Assembly: GCA_016706405.1 (NCBI GenBank) | Contig: JADJJT010000001.1 | Location: 248,001 to 312,000 of the forward strand | Source of the DNA: Sphingobacteriales bacterium | Lineage (GTDB): Bacteria; Bacteroidota; Bacteroidia; Chitinophagales; UBA2359 | Direction of reading: 5' to 3' | Length of the DNA: 64,000 nucleotides | Shown here: one piece after another, positions 46,468 to 55,780 of the stretch | Position numbering within the stretch: position 1 is the stretch's first letter | How the letters are laid out: every line of letters begins with the position of its first letter | Notes under the pieces: generated by a model | Databases searched by the model: none | Told to the model about the DNA's origin: nothing | The model's input: the letters and a program-made list of their open reading frames with translations, nothing else | Position numbers and translations under genes: made by a program

Positions 46468-48111
46468 TTATTTGCTTACTACCATTTGTTTGCTTTCAAC
46501 GGTTTGGCCGTCAATAACTAAACTGTAAATATAAGTGCCGTTGGCAAAATTATTGGTGTTTATGTTTACGCTGCCTGCACCGTCGGTAATATTTACTTGT
46601 TGTAGGGTGCGGCCTGCCATATCGGTAATTACTATTTGGGCATTGGCAACATTTTCGTCAATTGCATAACTAATGCTGGTTACATCTTTGGCAGGGTTTG
46701 GGTGGTTTTGGGCTACCGAACCTTTGGCAATTTTAGCAACTGGGGCTACTGTGGTTTTGGTGTTTTCTGCTTTTGTAGGATTATCGGCGGGGGTGGCAAC
46801 GTTTAATAAGGCTTCTAATTTGGCAAGGCGGGCTTCAAGTGCTTCGTTTTTGGCTTTTTCTTCTTTAAACGCTTCAACAAGTACGGGTATAATTTCGGTG
46901 TAGTTTACGGTTTTGATATCGGTACCGTCTAAGGGTTTTACTAATTCGGGCAACACACGCTCTACTTCTTGTGCTATAAAACCAAGGTGGTTTTGGGTGT
47001 TTGCAGCCATACGCTCGGCATTTTCGGGGGTATATCCGGGCAGGGCTTCGGGTATGTAGTCATAGCTAACACCACGTAGAGCTGCTATTTTGTCGCTGGC
47101 ACTGTCAATTTTAACTACATTTGTTTTAGTTTTGGCATCGGAGGTTATTTGAATGCCCCCTACAAATAAAGAGTTAAAATGTCCTTCGAAAAAGCGGTTT
47201 GTAGCGTTGCCAAGTTTGCCAAAATTGTTAGCAGTGGGTCGCATCATTGGGTCTATGCTACTTGCTTCTACGATTAAATTATTTGCCGTACCTGGTGTGT
47301 CAAAAGTGGTAGTGCCAACAAGAAGAGCGTTTCCGGCAACGTGTAGGGTTTGAGTAGGCGCGTTAGTGCCTATACCTACGTTTCCGTTGGCTTTTATGCG
47401 CATTTTTTCGCTGTTAGAGCCTGCACGTAAAATTAGGTCGTGGTTTGTCATTACCGAAACGATACCGCCTGTTGCATCTGCACCAATTAATATTTCGCGG
47501 GTACCGTCTTTTATGTTGGCAAATGCTGCGCCCGCTTTTTCAATAGTTAGCTCGCGGTTGGGTGCAGTTGTGCCTATACCCACGTTGCCATTCTGTTTAA
47601 AAGTTACCCGGTTGGCAGTAGTGCCGTTGTTATCAGAAATGAAGGTAAGGTCTTGCCCGGCGTTAAGTGTGCCTAATTTGTAGCCACTTGTTGTTTGCCC
47701 TATACGTAAACTACCTAAAGCCGAGTTTATAGACACGTTTTTATTAAAAACGCTGTTACCGTTTACTTCAAAATCGCAAACAAAACCGCCCGTACTGCCT
47801 AAGGTATATTTGTTGGTTGCACCTGCAGCAAAAGTGGCAAACGCCCCGCCGTTGTTTTGAATTTTAAGCGAGCCGCCGCTTGCCAAATTTATAAAAGATG
47901 AACTAGTGGTGCTGGTGGTGTTGAGCAAAAAGCGGTCGCCATCGACGTGTAGTTTTGCAATAGGTGCAGTAGTACCAATGCCTACATTATCAGTATTGGT
48001 GGCTAGTCTAACAGTTGTGCCAGAATCAAGCCATTGAGCGTTGGCGTTAAAAACGTTAAAGAAAGAGCTAATAAGAGCTACAAGAACGAAAGTGTTTAAT
48101 AAGTTTTTCAT
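46468..48111 (-). CDS. Secreted endosialidase-chaperone (peptidase S74) protein with T9SS sorting domain
   Basis: This 547-residue protein begins best at 48111 (MKNLLNTFVLVALISS), with a signal peptide; an ATG at 48249 would add 46 residues. Residues about 40-330 are head-fibre-like repeats with NVGIGTTAP units. Residues about 330-430 form the S74 intramolecular chaperone (ITSDAKTKTNVVKIDSASDK, then NHLGFIAQEVERVLPELVKP), which folds trimeric fibres and can cut itself off. After a coiled coil comes a T9SS type A sorting domain (QNHPNPAKDVTSISYAID, ending VESKQMVVSK). It should be exported by type IX secretion as a surface fibre. It has the same promoter element as the AbfB-like gene and a clear terminator. 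Confidence 0.93.
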   Translation of the reverse strand: MKNLLNTFVLVALISSFFNVFNANAQWLDSGTTVRLATNTDNVGIGTTAPIAKLHVDGDRFLLNTTSTTSSSFINLASGGSLKIQNNGGAFATFAAGATNKYTLGSTGGFVCDFEVNGNSVFNKNVSINSALGSLRIGQTTSGYKLGTLNAGQDLTFISDNNGTTANRVTFKQNGNVGIGTTAPNRELTIEKAGAAFANIKDGTREILIGADATGGIVSVMTNHDLILRAGSNSEKMRIKANGNVGIGTNAPTQTLHVAGNALLVGTTTFDTPGTANNLIVEASSIDPMMRPTANNFGKLGNATNRFFEGHFNSLFVGGIQITSDAKTKTNVVKIDSASDKIAALRGVSYDYIPEALPGYTPENAERMAANTQNHLGFIAQEVERVLPELVKPLDGTDIKTVNYTEIIPVLVEAFKEEKAKNEALEARLAKLEALLNVATPADNPTKAENTKTTVAPVAKIAKGSVAQNHPNPAKDVTSISYAIDENVANAQIVITDMAGRTLQQVNITDGAGSVNINTNNFANGTYIYSLVIDGQTVESKQMVVSK

Positions 48112-48192
48112 TGTAAAAGATAAAAAAATGGTTAAAAAAAATTGTAATTGATTTGATTGTTTGTAATTAAAAGCAATTTTGTTTTGTATTGC

Positions 48193-48240
48193 TTGATGAC
48201 ACAAAAGTACAATGGCCAGCAGGGCAACTAAAACCACATT
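48193..48240 (-). promoter_or_regulatory. Promoter of the S74/T9SS gene, shared 48-nt element copy 2
   Basis: Read on the minus strand it begins AATGTGGTTTT, includes CTGG, and ends ATTGTACTTTTGTGTCATCA; TACTTTTG fits the -7 box. The 48 bases align without gaps to 32507-32554. The gene starts about 80 bp downstream. A similar -33 TTTT replaces the usual TTG in both. Confidence 0.65.
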
Positions 48241-48648
48241 CAAAGCCAATTTTTAAACCATTATAAGCATAATTTTTTTTCTCTAAAAACAAATAAGTAG
48301 CTGATAATCAACACATTATGATATTTAAAAGAAAAACACAGTTGCCTTGTTTTTAAAATAATACCTAGTTTTTTGTTTTAATTTGCCTAGTAAGTACAAG
48401 TAAAAACGGGTATTCAAGGCAAATAATCTTCTAATTAAAACAACAGGGTTTTAATTAAATGAAGCGAAACATAAGATAAGGTAACAGCAAAAAGAGTTCA
48501 CTCAAAACTAAAAGAGAGTTAACTACCCCTTATAGGATTTTGAATAGGATTTTGCGAGGCAAAGGCAGCGAAAATTTATTCCGGAAAAAATAAATATCCG
48601 GATTGGGGCCAACGCATGCCACAGATCTGAGTAAGCCGGCTATTTTGT
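48241..48648. other. Intergenic region upstream of the S74/T9SS gene
   Basis: AT-rich with no gene recognised. It contains two TCCGGA sites near 48582 and 48597 and the downstream end of the ferredoxin gene. Confidence 0.3.
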
Positions 48649-48876
48649 TTATATCGGCTCAATCTTAATAATTCCAACCGGGCAATTATTTGCCGCCCTA
48701 AGGTTTTGGTCGTATTCTTCTATGCCAACCAAAATCCGGTAAATTCCTTTTTTTTCTTTTCCGTTTATAAGATTACACCGGCCATCTTTTTTAGAGACGC
48801 GCCATCTTTCGGGGGCTGCTTCTACACAGGCATTGCAACCAATACATTTTTGCCGATGAAATATTATTTGAAACAT
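48649..48876 (-). CDS. Small ferredoxin (single Fe-S cluster)
   Basis: This 75-residue soluble protein has the cysteine pattern CIGCNAC near residues 11-17 and NNCPVG near residue 64. That gives four cysteines for one 4Fe-4S (or 3Fe-4S) cluster, as in small mono-cluster ferredoxins. It carries a normal N-terminal start (MFQIIFHRQKC). Its first base is the last base of the U32 gene's stop, so the two are coupled, and it probably feeds electrons to that enzyme. It is the second gene of the pair. Confidence 0.88.
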   Translation of the reverse strand: MFQIIFHRQKCIGCNACVEAAPERWRVSKKDGRCNLINGKEKKGIYRILVGIEEYDQNLRAANNCPVGIIKIEPI

Positions 48877-50114
48877 TAGGCGTTTACAATTTTATATAGT
48901 TTTGAAGAAGGCCGTACAATTTCATTTATTTTTATCGAAAATATATCGCCTTTTATTACAGATTCGACGTTAAGGCCATCCACTCTTATTTCTTGGATTT
49001 CGGTTTTTACTACTCCGGTAGCTGGTCCGGTAACCATTATTTTATCTCCTCGCTTTAGGGTATGAGATTCCATTTTAAACTCACCCACGTTGCTTTTTCC
49101 GTAGTATTTAAGTCCTCGCGCAACAAAAATCTTTTTCTCTGTTGCCTTCGAGCCATACGAGTCGTTCCATTCGCCCATTTTGCGCCCTAAGTAATACCCA
49201 TCCCAAAACCCGCGATTATATACCGTTGCCAGTCGTTTTGTCCACTCTTCAATTTTATCCGGTGTATAATTGCCTTCGTGCAAAGCCGTAACCGCCTCTT
49301 TGTAACAGCGCACAACCGTATCTACATAATCGGCAGAGCGGCCCCGTCCTTCAATTTTTAAAATATTTACGCCCGAGTTCAAAATTTTGTCTAAAAATCC
49401 AATGGTGCATAAATCTTTTGCGCTCATAATGTATTCATTGTCAATTTCTAATTCAACACCGTCTTCTTTATCTGTTACAATATATTGTTTTCGGCAATTT
49501 TGTATGCAGGCGCCTCTATTGGCAGAGGCATTATTTGAGTGTAAACTTAGGTAGCATTTTCCGGAAACAGCCATGCAGAGCGCTCCGTGGGCAAATATTT
49601 CTAATTTTACTAATTCGCCGGATGGCCCTTTAATTTGCTGCTTTTCTATTCCTCTCGATATTTCGGCTACCTGGCGCAGGCTTAATTCTCGAGACAAAAC
49701 CATGACATCGGCAAATAGGGCGTAAAATGCAACGGTTTCTAAATTGGTTATATTGGCTTGCGTGGATATATGCACAGGCATTGAAACCGATTTGCAATAG
49801 GCCATAGCGGCATGGTCGGAGGCAATGATGGCAGTTATTCCATTTTCTTTAGCCTTATTTACTATTGTTTTCATCAGGCTAATATCGTGGTCATATAACA
49901 CCGTGTTAAGGGTGAGGTAGGTTTTTACTGCCCGCTCTTTGCAAATACGGCTAATCTCTTTTAAGTCGTTTAAGGTAAAATTGACAGCCGAGCGGGCGCG
50001 CATATTGAGTTGTTCAATTCCAAAATAAACAGCAGTACAACCGGCGTTTAAGCCCGCCATTAATGCCTCGTAAGAACCCGCCGGAGCTAAAATCTCAACT
50101 GGTTTGAAATTCAT
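48876..50114 (-). CDS. U32-family protein (tRNA hydroxylation TrhP-like)
   Basis: This 412-residue protein belongs to the U32 family: LAPAGSYEALMAGLNAGCTA at the start, HISTQANITN, LEIFAHGALCMAVSGKCYLS and GACIQNCRKQY. The conserved cysteines can hold an iron-sulfur cluster, and LKIEGRGRSADYVDTVVRCY is a U32 signature. Family members such as TrhP and RlhA install 5-hydroxyuridine in tRNA or hydroxycytidine in rRNA. The exact target here is inferred from length and motifs. The gene directly overlaps a ferredoxin gene by one base, which supports an electron-requiring reaction. The older name peptidase U32 is probably misleading. Confidence 0.85.
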   Translation of the reverse strand: MNFKPVEILAPAGSYEALMAGLNAGCTAVYFGIEQLNMRARSAVNFTLNDLKEISRICKERAVKTYLTLNTVLYDHDISLMKTIVNKAKENGITAIIASDHAAMAYCKSVSMPVHISTQANITNLETVAFYALFADVMVLSRELSLRQVAEISRGIEKQQIKGPSGELVKLEIFAHGALCMAVSGKCYLSLHSNNASANRGACIQNCRKQYIVTDKEDGVELEIDNEYIMSAKDLCTIGFLDKILNSGVNILKIEGRGRSADYVDTVVRCYKEAVTALHEGNYTPDKIEEWTKRLATVYNRGFWDGYYLGRKMGEWNDSYGSKATEKKIFVARGLKYYGKSNVGEFKMESHTLKRGDKIMVTGPATGVVKTEIQEIRVDGLNVESVIKGDIFSIKINEIVRPSSKLYKIVNA

Positions 50115-50163
50115 TATTTAACCGTATGGATTTGGTAATTAAATATAGATTTGGTATTTTGCG

Positions 50164-50604
50164 AAAAAGAATACGGATTGTCCAAAATGCAAGAGTAATT
50201 TAAAAGTAAAGAATGCTATTGTGCAAGGGTTGCAACGGTTTAAATGCAAAACCTGTGGCAATAATTATAGGGTAGCTCAAAAATCAACAGCAGAAAGAAG
50301 ACTTGGCTTGATGATGTATTTAGAGGGATTATTAGGATTTCATTCAATTGGAAGACTGCTTGGGTTCAGCCATGTAGCCGTTATCCAAGGGATTAAGAAG
50401 TATGGTAGTCAATTGGAGGGTATTAAAAATGAAACCTCTGTATCTATAATGGAAATGGATGAGATGGCGCACTTATATAGAGTCAAAAAAACTATTACAA
50501 ACAAAAGCAGAAACCTATACTATTGGGAGCTATGATAGCAGAATCAGGCACTATTTGGCAAGATTTCGCAGCAAAACAAAATAATATTACAAAAAAATAT
50601 ACCT
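50164..50604 (+). pseudogene. IS1-family transposase relic with internal deletion
   Basis: The frame reads a zinc-finger start, CPKCKSNLKVKN and then RFKCKTCGNNYRV, and the InsA helix-turn-helix (HSIGRLLGFSHVAVIQGIKK). After NLYYWEL (50533) the next frame gives SRIRHYLARFRSKTK, the IS1 C-terminal InsB motif. The middle of InsB, including the DDE active site, is missing, so the element is dead. The terminal inverted repeats are not clear. The fragment from about 50527 to 50604 is the InsB end. Confidence 0.75.
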
Positions 50605-50725
50605 GATTAGATCTAACTTATCATTGTTGTTCCTAAAATTAAGCAATGAACTATCTATACTTAGTTACCAATGCCATTAATTCAAATTGGTTAGTAGTTA
50701 TTATTAAAGGTATCAATACTTTCTT

Positions 50726-52426
50726 TTAGCGGGCAAAGCCAATAGCGCGTTTTTCGCGGATGACGGTTACTTTAATTTGTCCTGGGTATTGCATTTCGTT
50801 TTGTATTTTCGACGATATAAGCAGGGCTAAGTCGTCTGCACGTTCGTCGGTTACGTCGGTGCTGCGTACAATTACGCGCAGTTCGCGGCCTGCTTGTATA
50901 GCAAAAGCTTTTTCAACGCCTTCGTAGCTTTGGGCAAGGGTTTCGAGTTCGTTAATACGGCGCAGGTACGACTCTAACATTTCGCGGCGTGCGCCGGGGC
51001 GTGCCCCCGATATGGCATCGCAGGCTTGTATAATAGGCGAAATGAGGTGGGTCATTTCAATTTCGTCGTGGTGAGCGCCAATAGCATTTATTACGCCGGG
51101 GTGTTCTTCATATTTTTCGGCTAATTTCATGCCCAGCAAAGCGTGCGATAGCTCGGTTTCCTCTTGGGGCACTTTGCCAATATCGTGCAACAGTCCGGCG
51201 CGTTTAGCTAATTTAACAAGGTTGGGCTTTAAGCCTAATTCACTAGCCATAATAGCGCAGAGTTTGGCGGTTTCAATAGAGTGTTGGAGCAAATTTTGCC
51301 CATAAGACGAGCGGTATCTCATGCGACCTACCATCCGGATAAGCTCGGGGTTAAGGCCATGTATGTTCAGGTCTATTACTGTGCGCTCGCCGGTTTCTAC
51401 AATTTGTTGATTAATTTGTTTGGTTATTTTGGCAACGACCTCTTCGATACGCGCCGGATGGATACGACCATCGGCTACTAAGCGTTGTAACGAAAGGCGG
51501 GCAATTTCGCGGCGCACCGGGTCAAATCCGGATATTACAATGGTTTCGGGGGTGTCGTCCACTATTAGTTCTACACCGGTTAAGGCTTCAAGCGTTCGAA
51601 TATTTCTGCCTTCGCGGCCAATAATTTGCCCTTTAATATCGTCGCTTTCGAGGGCAAAGACCGAAACAGTATTTTCAATGGTATGTTCGGCAGCGGTGCG
51701 TTGTATGGCCTGAATGACAATTTTTTGCGCTTCTTTGGCGGCTTTGTTTTGTGCTTCGGCCATAATATCGCGCACATAGGCCATTGCTTCGGTTTCGGCT
51801 TTTTGAATTAAGCTGTCAATTAACTGCTTTTTGGCTTCGGCGGCGGTAAGTCCGGCCACTTTTTCAAGTTTTGCTTGCAATTCACTTTCAATTTTATTTT
51901 TAAGTGCATTTGCATCGGCCAGCATTTGTTCTATTTCTTGTTGTCGGGTGTCTAAAGCAGTGCGGCGTTTATCGAGTTGGGCAGTTTCGGCGGCGGCGGT
52001 AGCAACTGTTTTATCTACTTCGCTGCGGCGGCGTTCAAGTTCTTCTTTGCTGCGTTTTATTTCGTTTTCGCGCTCCGAAATGGTTGCATTGCGTTGGTTT
52101 AGTGTGGCATCGCGCTGTTGTATGGCTGACTCTCGTTGTTGTAATTTTTGCTGGGCATCTTCAATTTTTCGGCGGCTGTTGTTAACATACTGGTCGGTTT
52201 CAGTTTTTCGCTTCGAATTTTTTTCTTCTGCTTCGCGGGCGGCCTGCTGTTTTATGCTCTCGGCTTGTTCGTTGGCAGAGACAAGTATTTTTTGAGCCTG
52301 TATTTGTGCATCGGCTACCTGTTGGGTGGTTTTAGCAGCAGCAGCACTTTTAGCAATAAAAAAACCAAGGGCACCCCCGGCTGCTAACCCCACAATGGAT
52401 AGTATAATAATTATTGTTATGTTCAT
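50726..52426 (-). CDS. rny: Ribonuclease Y
   Basis: This 566-residue membrane-anchored endoribonuclease starts mRNA decay. It shows an N-terminal helix (IIIILSIVGLAAGGALGFFI), a long coiled coil to about residue 215, the KH domain (EGRNIRTLEALTGVELIVDD, then PETIVISGFDPVRREIA) and the metal HD domain (LLQHSIETAKLCAIMA, then KRAGLLHDIGKV, HALLGMKL and GAHHDEIE). All catalytic residues are visible. It is located after zapA, as is usual in Bacteroidota. Length is normal for the family. Confidence 0.96.
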   Translation of the reverse strand: MNITIIIILSIVGLAAGGALGFFIAKSAAAAKTTQQVADAQIQAQKILVSANEQAESIKQQAAREAEEKNSKRKTETDQYVNNSRRKIEDAQQKLQQRESAIQQRDATLNQRNATISERENEIKRSKEELERRRSEVDKTVATAAAETAQLDKRRTALDTRQQEIEQMLADANALKNKIESELQAKLEKVAGLTAAEAKKQLIDSLIQKAETEAMAYVRDIMAEAQNKAAKEAQKIVIQAIQRTAAEHTIENTVSVFALESDDIKGQIIGREGRNIRTLEALTGVELIVDDTPETIVISGFDPVRREIARLSLQRLVADGRIHPARIEEVVAKITKQINQQIVETGERTVIDLNIHGLNPELIRMVGRMRYRSSYGQNLLQHSIETAKLCAIMASELGLKPNLVKLAKRAGLLHDIGKVPQEETELSHALLGMKLAEKYEEHPGVINAIGAHHDEIEMTHLISPIIQACDAISGARPGARREMLESYLRRINELETLAQSYEGVEKAFAIQAGRELRVIVRSTDVTDERADDLALLISSKIQNEMQYPGQIKVTVIREKRAIGFAR

Positions 52427-52587
52427 GACGTTGTTTAATGAAATTCATTTTAATATATAGATGTAATATTTTTGTAATAGTTATGAAAGTGAAAAGATGA
52501 GGGTTGAAGATTACAATTTAAGTTTTTTTAGATTAGGTTTATTAAAATATCCGGAAAAAGATGGGTTTCATCCGGATTTACTTAGGT

Positions 52588-52896
52588 TCAGGATTTTAAA
52601 AAATCTGCTAAAATTTGGTCTAAATGGTCTATTTTATGTAGTAGTCCGGTATCGGCAACCGAGGCAATTTCTTCTTTTTCAAGTAGTTCAATGGTAGTCA
52701 ATAGCGCACACATGGCTAAGTAGTCTTGTTTGTCTTTTGCTTCGTAAATTCCTTGCAGTTCAGTTAATTTTTCGCGCACCATATTGGCAGCTTTCCGCAC
52801 TCGAATTTCATCATCGGGCTGCACTTGAAGCCGGTAGTTGCGGTCAGAAATATTTACGCGAACGTTAATGGTATCGGAATTTGGTGTAGATGGCAT
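52588..52896 (-). CDS. zapA: Cell division protein ZapA
   Basis: This 102-residue cytosolic protein binds FtsZ and bundles its filaments at the Z-ring. It shows the N-terminal beta-sheet part (NVRVNISDRNYRLQVQPDDE) and a C-terminal coiled coil (YEAKDKQDYLAMCALLTTIE onward). The length and pattern are those of short Bacteroidota ZapA. The gene sits between an upstream coiled-coil protein gene (34 bp away) and rny, an arrangement conserved in the phylum. The 161-bp gap before rny has no recognised gene; a 6S RNA was looked for and not found. Confidence 0.88.
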   Translation of the reverse strand: MPSTPNSDTINVRVNISDRNYRLQVQPDDEIRVRKAANMVREKLTELQGIYEAKDKQDYLAMCALLTTIELLEKEEIASVADTGLLHKIDHLDQILADFLKS

Positions 52897-52930
52897 TTAA
52901 TAGTATTAAGGTAAATTTTTAATTAAAATA

Positions 52931-53272
52931 TCAGGCTTTTAGCTGGGTTATACACTGCTCAATTTCTATCAACAAATCATCGAGCAGTTGCCGCATATTG
53001 TTTTTTTCGTCAGGACTCATATCAATTTGCCGGGTCAGGGCTAACAGTTTTATTTTTTCTTCTAAGTAATCAATTTGTTGTTTTTGCTGGGCGGTTTGCT
53101 GTATTAACGCATTATGTGCCTCGGCAAGTTCAATATACTCTTTTTCAAGCTGAATATAGTCGTCTAAAATGGCGGTTATTTTGGCTATAACGCCATCCAT
53201 TTTGCGCGATGCCGAACCAGTAGTTGTATAAGCATCTAAATCGAATAAAGGTAATTGGCCGGGTAATGACAT
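52931..53272 (-). CDS. Small coiled-coil protein, ZapB-like position
   Basis: This 113-residue protein is almost wholly helical: VIAKITAILDDYIQLEKEYI, then LIQQTAQQKQQIDYLEEKIK. It is similar in size to the conserved coiled-coil protein found between pheT and zapA in many Bacteroidota. A role in division, by partnering ZapA, is plausible from position alone. No domain was recognised beyond the coiled coil. It is 34 bp upstream of zapA and 30 bp downstream of pheT, and all are cotranscribed. Confidence 0.65.
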   Translation of the reverse strand: MSLPGQLPLFDLDAYTTTGSASRKMDGVIAKITAILDDYIQLEKEYIELAEAHNALIQQTAQQKQQIDYLEEKIKLLALTRQIDMSPDEKNNMRQLLDDLLIEIEQCITQLKA

Positions 53273-53302
53273 TGTTAGTAGATTAGTTTAATTAAACGCC
53301 AT

Positions 53303-55780
53303 TTAAGCCCTGATTTCGGCATTTAACTGGTTTTTAAATTGGTGAATAATTTGATTGACAACAGTTTCTACATCTTTGTCGGTAAGGGTGCGGTTGGCGT
53401 CTTGAAAAAACAAGCTAATAGCATAGGATTTTTTGCCTTCACCTAATTTTTGGGCATCTACAAAAATATCAAATAAATTAACTTGTTTTAGTAATTGTTT
53501 GCCTATTTTGATAGCAATATTTTCTAATTGTACATAGTCAATATTTTCGTTAATAATTACTGCAAGGTCGCGGCGCATACCCGGAAAACGGGGCACCTCG
53601 CTGAACCTGGGTTTATGGTTTGTAACTAATTGAAGTACTACGTCCCATTGAATATCGGCATACCAAACTTCGTTTGTTTTTATACCAAATTGTTTTAACA
53701 ATGTAGGATTTACCAAGCCCAAAACAGCTAGTGTTTTGCCGCCTTTAACTTCAACGCTAAGGCCATAAGCCAAATGCTTTGCATCGGGCAGAGGGCAATT
53801 TGTTAGGTCGGTATTTGTTTTCAAGTTGTGCACCCCCATTGCTTTTAACAATCGCAGAACAACTTCTTTTAAGTCGTAAAAATTAGTTGGAAGGGTTTTG
53901 CCCTGCCAGCTTTCGGCTGATAGTTTGCCGCAAAGTAAAAGGGTTAAATGAGGGGTATGTGGGTAGTTTTTAACGCTTTTGTTTCCTGTGGCTTGTGTTT
54001 GTTGGTAAGTTTGGCCAAATTCAAACAGTTTTAGGTCGGTATTTTTATGATTTTGGTTGTGTAGTACAATTTCAAGGTTGCCCGGCAGCATACTTTTGCG
54101 CATGGCATCCATGTTGGCATTCAAACTATTTAGCAAAAGCACTAATTCGGGGTCGTTTTGAGGGTAATAATTGGCGTTTGTGATAGCACTGCATAACACT
54201 TCGTTAAAACCCATTGCCGATAGCAGTATAGCGGCTTGTTTTTGTAGCGCCACTTTATCGGGTACAGGTGTTGAGGTAAACGCTACTTGCTGGCCTTTAG
54301 GCAGTGGAATCCGGTCGAGGCCATAAATCCGGATAATTTCTTCAATTACATCCACATCGCGCATTACATCCGGACGGTTAGTGCCAACTAATAAAATCAA
54401 CACATCGGGCAGTTCGTTTTCAATTTGTATATCAAGCTGTTGCAAAATCAGGCGGATGTCTTGCGGTTCAATGGTTACACCGGTTAATTTGTGCAGTTTT
54501 GCCAGCGACAAATTAATACGTGTACGTGCTTTGGGGTTTGGGTAAATATCGGTAACTGCCGAGGCTATTTTAGCCCCAGCTAACGATTGCAATAAAAGAC
54601 TTGCCCTTTGCAGTGCGTACAAAGTTAAATTAATATCGGTTGTTTTTTCGAAGCGCTGGGCGGCATCGGTGCGCAATAAATGTCTAAACGATGTTTTCCG
54701 GATGTATTTGGCATCAAAAAAAGCACTTTCTAAAAAAATACGGGTAGTTTGTTCGGTTACACCCGAGTTTAAGCCGCCAAACACGCCTGCAATACACATA
54801 GCTTGTTGCTGGGCATTGCATATCATTAAGTCGTCTGCATGTAGTTTGCGCTCTTTGCCATCGAGGGTAACAAATGGGGTATCGGGGGCAAGGGTGTTTA
54901 CCACAATGGCGTTTCCGGCAATTTTATCGGCATCGAAGGCGTGGAGGGGCTGGCCTAATTCGTGCAATATAAAATTGGTAATATCAACAACATTATTAAT
55001 GGGGCGCACACCTATGGCTTGTAGGTTTTGTTGTAACCATTTGGGCGACTCGGCAATTTTTACCTCCTCTAAAAGTATGCCCGAATAGCGGGGGCAAGCA
55101 TTGGCGTTTAATACTTGTACGGGGTAGGCCGGCGCGTTAGCTGGGGCGGCAAACGAGGCTACCGAAGGTATATTTAATGGTACGGGTTGGTTGTTGCGGA
55201 TAGCGATGGCTGCTGCCAAGTCGCGGGCTACGCCTATATGCGAGTAGGCATCGCTGCGGTTGGGAGTTAAACCAATTTCAAATATATAATCGTTGGGTAA
55301 GCCAAGGACTTGCGCGGCGGGCAGGCCAATTGGGGTATGGTCGGGTAATACTAAAATGCCGTTGTGGCTTTGGCCAATTCCAAGCTCATCTTCGGCACAA
55401 ATCATTCCTTCTGATTGTTCGCCGCGAATTTTAGCTTTTTTTAGGGTAATTGGGTCGGCATTAATGGGGTAAAGAGTGGCACCTACTAAAGCCACCACAA
55501 TTTTTTGCCCTACGGCAACGTTGGGTGCGCCACAAACAATATTCAAAAGTTCGGCTTGGCCAATATTTACTTTGGTAAGCCTTAGGGCATCGGCGTTTGG
55601 GTGTTTTTCTACTTGTACAACTTGCCCGGTAATTACGCCTTCTAAACCTCCTTTAACGGCATGTATGGTTTCAACACCTTCTACTTCTAATCCGGTTGAG
55701 GTTAGCAAATCGGCAACTTCATTAGGGTTTGGCAGGGGTTGAGTAAAGTAATTTTGAAGCCAGTTATAGGATATTTTCAT
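53303..55780 (-). CDS. pheT: Phenylalanine-tRNA ligase beta subunit
   Basis: This 825-residue subunit of the alpha2-beta2 enzyme charges tRNA-Phe. In order it shows the N-terminal segment (MKISYNWLQNYF), a tRNA-binding OB domain (GVITGQVVQVEKHPNADALR), the B3/B4 editing domain, the B5 domain (near LHKLTGVTIEPQDIRLI), a catalytic-like core, and the C-terminal FDX-ACB domain (PRFPGMRRDLAVIINENIDY). Length and domain order are normal. A candidate -7 box TACCTTTG lies at 55832-55839 on the minus strand. The alpha subunit is not in this window. Confidence 0.96.
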   Translation of the reverse strand: MKISYNWLQNYFTQPLPNPNEVADLLTSTGLEVEGVETIHAVKGGLEGVITGQVVQVEKHPNADALRLTKVNIGQAELLNIVCGAPNVAVGQKIVVALVGATLYPINADPITLKKAKIRGEQSEGMICAEDELGIGQSHNGILVLPDHTPIGLPAAQVLGLPNDYIFEIGLTPNRSDAYSHIGVARDLAAAIAIRNNQPVPLNIPSVASFAAPANAPAYPVQVLNANACPRYSGILLEEVKIAESPKWLQQNLQAIGVRPINNVVDITNFILHELGQPLHAFDADKIAGNAIVVNTLAPDTPFVTLDGKERKLHADDLMICNAQQQAMCIAGVFGGLNSGVTEQTTRIFLESAFFDAKYIRKTSFRHLLRTDAAQRFEKTTDINLTLYALQRASLLLQSLAGAKIASAVTDIYPNPKARTRINLSLAKLHKLTGVTIEPQDIRLILQQLDIQIENELPDVLILLVGTNRPDVMRDVDVIEEIIRIYGLDRIPLPKGQQVAFTSTPVPDKVALQKQAAILLSAMGFNEVLCSAITNANYYPQNDPELVLLLNSLNANMDAMRKSMLPGNLEIVLHNQNHKNTDLKLFEFGQTYQQTQATGNKSVKNYPHTPHLTLLLCGKLSAESWQGKTLPTNFYDLKEVVLRLLKAMGVHNLKTNTDLTNCPLPDAKHLAYGLSVEVKGGKTLAVLGLVNPTLLKQFGIKTNEVWYADIQWDVVLQLVTNHKPRFSEVPRFPGMRRDLAVIINENIDYVQLENIAIKIGKQLLKQVNLFDIFVDAQKLGEGKKSYAISLFFQDANRTLTDKDVETVVNQIIHQFKNQLNAEIRA

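Noticed and set aside
52427..52587. A 6S RNA between zapA and rny
   Set aside because: 6S RNA genes lie next to zapA in some bacteria, but the 161-bp gap is short and shows no long paired stem with a central bubble.
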